DNA of 8,397 bases from Phycisphaerales bacterium. Its GTDB lineage: Bacteria; Planctomycetota; Phycisphaerae; Phycisphaerales; UBA1924. The notes beneath the pieces were generated by a model. The model was not told the origin of the DNA, did not search any database, and saw nothing but the letters and a program-made list of their open reading frames with translations. Position 1 is the stretch's first letter. Every line of letters begins with the position of its first letter. Shown piece by piece: positions 6,046 to 8,397 of this stretch. The translations under genes and the position numbers were made by a program. The stretch spans positions 1 to 8,397 of the forward strand of contig JAJDDL010000485.1 in the NCBI GenBank assembly GCA_029260335.1, given 5' to 3'.

Positions 6046-6828
6046 GTGGATATCGGAACGGTCATTGGGCTTATCTTCGGGATCATTTGTGTCCTGGGGT
6101 CGATGGTGCTGGGCGGGGGCAACCCGCTCTCATTGGTCAATGTGCCCTCGATGCTCGTGGTCTTTGGCGGCACCGCCGGTGCGCTGCTCATGGCCTACCC
6201 GCTCAGCCGCGTGTTCTCGATTCACAAGGTGATCCTCAACGCGGTCTTCACGACTCCTACCGATCCGAAGCAGATCGTGGGAGACATCGTGGGTTACGCC
6301 GAGACGGCGCGGCGAGAGGGCATTCTGGCGCTGGAGAACATGGTCGATGAGATGCGCGATCCGTTCATCGTGCGTGGCATCAAGATGGCCGTGGACGGAA
6401 CGGATCCGGAGCTGATCCAGACGGTGATGGATACCGAGCTCGAAGCGCTCATGGAGCGTCACACGGTTGGCAAGAAGATCCTGGAGAACGTTGCCCGCTA
6501 TGCGCCGGCGTTTGGCATGATCGGCACGCTCATGGGCCTGATCGCGATGCTCCAGAACATGGACGATCCGAGCAAGATCGGCCCGGGCATGGCGGTGGCG
6601 CTGATCACCACGCTCTATGGCGCGATGATCGCCAATATCGCGTGCTACCCGCTCGCCGACAAGCTCGTGGCTCGCGACGCCGAGGAGGTGTTGATCAAGA
6701 CGATCATCATCGCCGGCGTGATGAGTATTCAGTCGGGCGACAACCCGCGGATCGTTGAGGGCAAGCTCCTGACGTATCTGCCGCCTTCGGATCGGATTGC
6801 GTACGAGGACGCGCGAGAGGCCGCGTAG
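6046..6828 (+). CDS. motA: Flagellar motor stator subunit MotA (PomA-like)
   Basis: The 260-residue product begins VDIGTVIGLIFGIICVLGS and has four membrane helices at about residues 3-24, 30-52, 150-172 and 182-204, with a cytoplasmic loop between helices 2 and 3. Conserved blocks include NVPSMLVVFGGT (32-43), PAFGMIGTLMGLIAML (154-169) and GPGMAVALITTLYGAMIANI (179-198). Five MotA surround a MotB dimer and convert ion flow into torque on FliG. The TM3/TM4 blocks, with Thr161, Thr188 and Thr189, resemble sodium-type PomA. The GTG at 6046 is chosen because the family begins with M-D-I-G-T and GGAGGG (6035-6040) lies five bases upstream; an ATG at 5986 in the same frame gives an unrelated 20-residue extension. 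It is followed by motB after a 10-base gap. Confidence 0.95.
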   Translation: MDIGTVIGLIFGIICVLGSMVLGGGNPLSLVNVPSMLVVFGGTAGALLMAYPLSRVFSIHKVILNAVFTTPTDPKQIVGDIVGYAETARREGILALENMVDEMRDPFIVRGIKMAVDGTDPELIQTVMDTELEALMERHTVGKKILENVARYAPAFGMIGTLMGLIAMLQNMDDPSKIGPGMAVALITTLYGAMIANIACYPLADKLVARDAEEVLIKTIIIAGVMSIQSGDNPRIVEGKLLTYLPPSDRIAYEDAREAA

Positions 6829-6838
6829 GAGGGCTTGC

Positions 6839-7567
6839 GTGGCAAAGCGAAAGCCATCGGAAGATGCGGGGATCCCCGAGTGGGTCGTGACCTACGGCGA
6901 CATGATGTCGCTCTTGCTGTGCTTTTTCATTCTGCTCAGCGCGTTCAGCGAGCTGAAGAAGCCGCGTGAGTATCAGAAGGTGATCGAATCGATTAAGGAG
7001 TCGCTCGGTCTCGATGGCGGGCTCGGCATGATCAACTCGTTCCGCAATCCCTCGAACTCCATGATCAATCACCTGCGAGAGCAGGCGAAGATGGCCGGCG
7101 ACAAGCCCGCTCGCTCAGACGTGAATGAGCAAAGCATCTCCGGGCGTGATCAGACCGTGGAGACGATACGCGAGGGAGGCAAATGGGTGATGGGCGGGCC
7201 GGTTGCGTTCCCCGCGGCGTCGCTTGAGTTATCCGATACCTCGAAGGAGCAGCTGCGGTCGCTCGCCGAGAAGATCCGAGGCGGGGACGAGCGACTGGAG
7301 ATCAAGGGGCACGCGTGGGGCTTGGAAGACAAGAGCGGGGGCGATGACTATCGCGAGTTGTCGTTCAAGCGTGCGGCTTCAGTTGCGACGTTTCTGGAGT
7401 CTGAGTGTGCGATCCGGAGCGAACGGATCTCGATCGTTGCCGCGGGCAACGGTGAGCCGTTGGAACTGGACCAGACTGGTGGATCGCAGAATCGCAGGGT
7501 AGAGGTCGTGGTGACCGAGGTGACACTCGCCGAGACTCATCCGGATCCCGATTGGCAGGGCAACTAG
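6839..7567 (+). CDS. motB: Flagellar motor stator subunit MotB (PomB-like)
   Basis: The 242-residue product has a short cytoplasmic N-terminus, then PEWVVTYGDMMSLLLCFFIL (about 13-32), the single membrane helix with the essential ion-binding Asp21. A linker and plug region follows. The OmpA/MotB peptidoglycan-binding domain lies at about 115-235, with LSFKRAASVATFLE (174-187) and QNRRVEVVV near the end. MotB anchors the stator to the cell wall and carries the ion. The membrane segment and the following FSELKK resemble PomB. The usual GHTD motif reads GHAW (157-160), so the Asp that binds diaminopimelate in related domains is absent, while the Arg (178) is kept. The GTG start has GGAGGG (6828-6833) five bases upstream, the same arrangement as motA; an upstream in-frame ATG (6797) overlaps motA and is not family-like. 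Confidence 0.94.
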   Translation: MAKRKPSEDAGIPEWVVTYGDMMSLLLCFFILLSAFSELKKPREYQKVIESIKESLGLDGGLGMINSFRNPSNSMINHLREQAKMAGDKPARSDVNEQSISGRDQTVETIREGGKWVMGGPVAFPAASLELSDTSKEQLRSLAEKIRGGDERLEIKGHAWGLEDKSGGDDYRELSFKRAASVATFLESECAIRSERISIVAAGNGEPLELDQTGGSQNRRVEVVVTEVTLAETHPDPDWQGN

Positions 7568-7578
7568 GAGGCAAGACG

Positions 7579-8106
7579 ATGGCCGACGAACAGGCAAGCC
7601 AGGCTGAAGGCGTGGAGAAGAAGAAGTCTCCGATCCTCATGATCGCGATAGTCGCGAGCATGATGCTGGTCGAGGGCGTTGGGGTTTTCCTCTTTGTCTC
7701 GATGACCGGCACGCCCGCGGGGGCGAACGCGGCGGGGCTCAATGGTCTGGATGAGCAGAGCGGGGAACTCGTCGAGGAGATCGAGCTGATCAAGAGCCGG
7801 TTTCAGAATCTGTCTACGGGCAGGGTCTGGGATTGGCAGGTCGAGTCGTTCTTGAAGGTGAGGAACAAGAACCGTGAGCACGTGGAGAAGACGCTGGAGC
7901 GGCGCAAGGCCGAGATCCAGGAGGGGCTGTCGCTCATCTTCAGGCGTGCCCAGCACGCGCAGCTGCGCGAGCCGGGGCTTTCCTCGGTGAGCCGCCAGGT
8001 GGACGCGTACATCCTCGAGGTCTTTGGGACCGACCCGTCGGATGGCACACCCTACGTCGAGCGCGTGCTGATTCCCAAGTGCGACGGGTACCCCTCTGAC
8101 TTCTAG
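7579..8106 (+). CDS. fliL: Flagellar basal body-associated protein FliL
   Basis: The 175-residue product has a lysine-rich cytoplasmic start ending KKK (14-16), one membrane helix (about 18-41) and a periplasmic domain of about 130 residues. Helical, charged stretches (VESFLKVRNKNREHVEKTLE and following) precede a C-terminal part with RQVDAYILEVFG. FliL surrounds the stator near the rod and supports torque and stator stability. Similarity to well-studied FliL is modest; the single-helix topology, size and position between motB and the switch genes carry the call. AGGAGG at 7566-7571, overlapping the motB stop, lies seven bases before the ATG at 7579. A 239-base gap follows, unusually long for this operon. 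Confidence 0.78.
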   Translation: MADEQASQAEGVEKKKSPILMIAIVASMMLVEGVGVFLFVSMTGTPAGANAAGLNGLDEQSGELVEEIELIKSRFQNLSTGRVWDWQVESFLKVRNKNREHVEKTLERRKAEIQEGLSLIFRRAQHAQLREPGLSSVSRQVDAYILEVFGTDPSDGTPYVERVLIPKCDGYPSDF

Positions 8107-8122
8107 TTTGTGCGCACGAACT
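8105..8122. promoter_or_regulatory. 18-bp near-perfect palindrome over the fliL stop
   Basis: AGTTTGTGCGCACGAACT has two-fold symmetry with one mismatched pair (T8109/G8118, which would be a wobble in RNA). It starts within the fliL TAG and lies at the head of the longest gap in the window. It has no central loop, so it fits a dimeric repressor or activator site better than an RNA hairpin. No regulator can be named. Confidence 0.35.
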
Positions 8123-8345
8123 GCGCATGGGTGAATCGGGCAGCAGGGGCGGGAGCCGGACTTTGGAAGCCGCAACGGCCTCTGGAGCTTGTCAGGCTGC
8201 GCGGGTGTTGCGCGGAGAGAGCCAAATGTGCTCCGGCGGTTGATGGGGGGCCGATCGAGAACTGTTCAGAGGTGGCCTGGTCCGTTGGGGGTTGGGTCCG
8301 GTGTGGGCGGAGCCCACAAAGCAACTTTGTCTCCGGGAGCGGGAG
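8107..8345 (+). other. Intergenic region between fliL and the next gene
   Basis: This 239-base stretch has no convincing gene. A 90-codon open frame from 8110 is rich in Trp, Cys and Arg, lacks a ribosome binding site and runs into the next gene, so I do not accept it. The stretch holds an 18-bp palindrome at its left end and two overlapping hairpins at its right end, and is G-rich around 8234-8309. No clear promoter hexamers were found. Confidence 0.5.
8302..8330 (+). promoter_or_regulatory. Two overlapping hairpins before the switch gene
   Basis: Hairpin A is TGTGGGC (8302-8308), loop GGA, GCCCACA (8312-8318). Hairpin B is ACAAAG (8316-8321), loop CAA, CTTTGT (8325-8330). Both are perfect, and they share the three bases ACA at 8316-8318, so their full forms compete. 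The ribosome binding site GGGAG of the next gene begins five bases later (8335-8339). The layout suggests control of translation or an RNA-processing signal. The core of A, GGGCGGAGCCC, also occurs in the fliK tail at 2647-2657, so a dispersed repeat is an alternative. Confidence 0.45.
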
Positions 8346-8397
8346 ATGTCTGAAGAGCAACCGACCAACGAAGAGCAGATGAACCCGGTGCCGGACG
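8346..8397 (+). CDS. Start of the next flagellar gene, probably fliM (3' end outside window)
   Basis: An ATG at 8346 has GGGAG (8335-8339) six bases upstream and opens a frame that stays open to the window end. The 17 visible residues, MSEEQPTNEEQMNPVPD, are acidic and hydrophilic and carry no family motif. In operons with the order motA-motB-fliL the next gene is normally fliM, sometimes fliN/fliY, so a C-ring switch protein is expected. The identification rests only on context. Confidence 0.5.
   Translation, partial: MSEEQPTNEEQMNPVPD

Noticed and set aside
3615..6191. 858-codon open frame on the minus strand
   Set aside because: It lies antisense to four well-recognised genes (the TIGR02530-like gene, flgE, flbD and motA), its product is arginine/histidine-rich without a family pattern, and GC-rich third positions explain the absence of stops.
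8110..8382. 90-codon plus-strand frame after fliL
   Set aside because: No ribosome binding site, odd Trp/Cys/Arg-rich composition, and it overlaps the better-supported start at 8346.

Overview
The window is one uninterrupted, plus-strand flagellar operon from a GC-rich bacterium. It opens inside fliI and closes 52 bases into the gene after fliL, probably fliM. The order is fliI (3' end), fliJ, a MotE/YlxF-like membrane coiled-coil gene, fliK, flgD, a 'flagellar operon protein' (TIGR02530-like), flgE, flbD/swrD, motA, motB, fliL and the start of a switch gene. This order is familiar from Firmicutes and Thermotoga-type fla/che operons. The high GC content, short FlgD, divergent FliL and protein style suggest a planctomycete, perhaps a Phycisphaerae-like lineage. 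That assignment is inference and cannot be proven from one window.

Layout: 1-1654 holds export-apparatus genes (FliI ATPase, its stalk FliJ) and the MotE-like protein, joined by stop-start overlaps (TGATG, TGATG, ATGA). 1651-5609 holds the hook module: FliK ruler, FlgD cap, the TIGR02530-like protein and FlgE hook subunit. 5731-8106 holds the torque module: FlbD/SwrD, the MotA/MotB stator (resembling sodium-type PomA/PomB) and FliL. The C-ring gene begins at 8346.

Functionally, FliI/FliJ drive export of FlgD, FliK and FlgE; FliK and FlgD control hook assembly; MotA/MotB power rotation, with FlbD, FliL and perhaps the MotE-like protein supporting the stator.

The genes are ordinary and I see no mobile element, CRISPR, tRNA or rRNA. 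The interest lies in the RNA and DNA signals at gene junctions. They include a 16-bp, nearly perfect two-part hairpin ending one base before the SD-less fliK start, two overlapping hairpins just upstream of the last gene, a hairpin touching the flbD ribosome binding site, an 18-bp palindrome over the fliL stop, and repeats in the fliK-flgD gap. Two protein oddities also stand out: MotB has GHAW in place of the peptidoglycan-binding GHTD motif, and a divergent TIGR02530-like protein sits between flgD and flgE.
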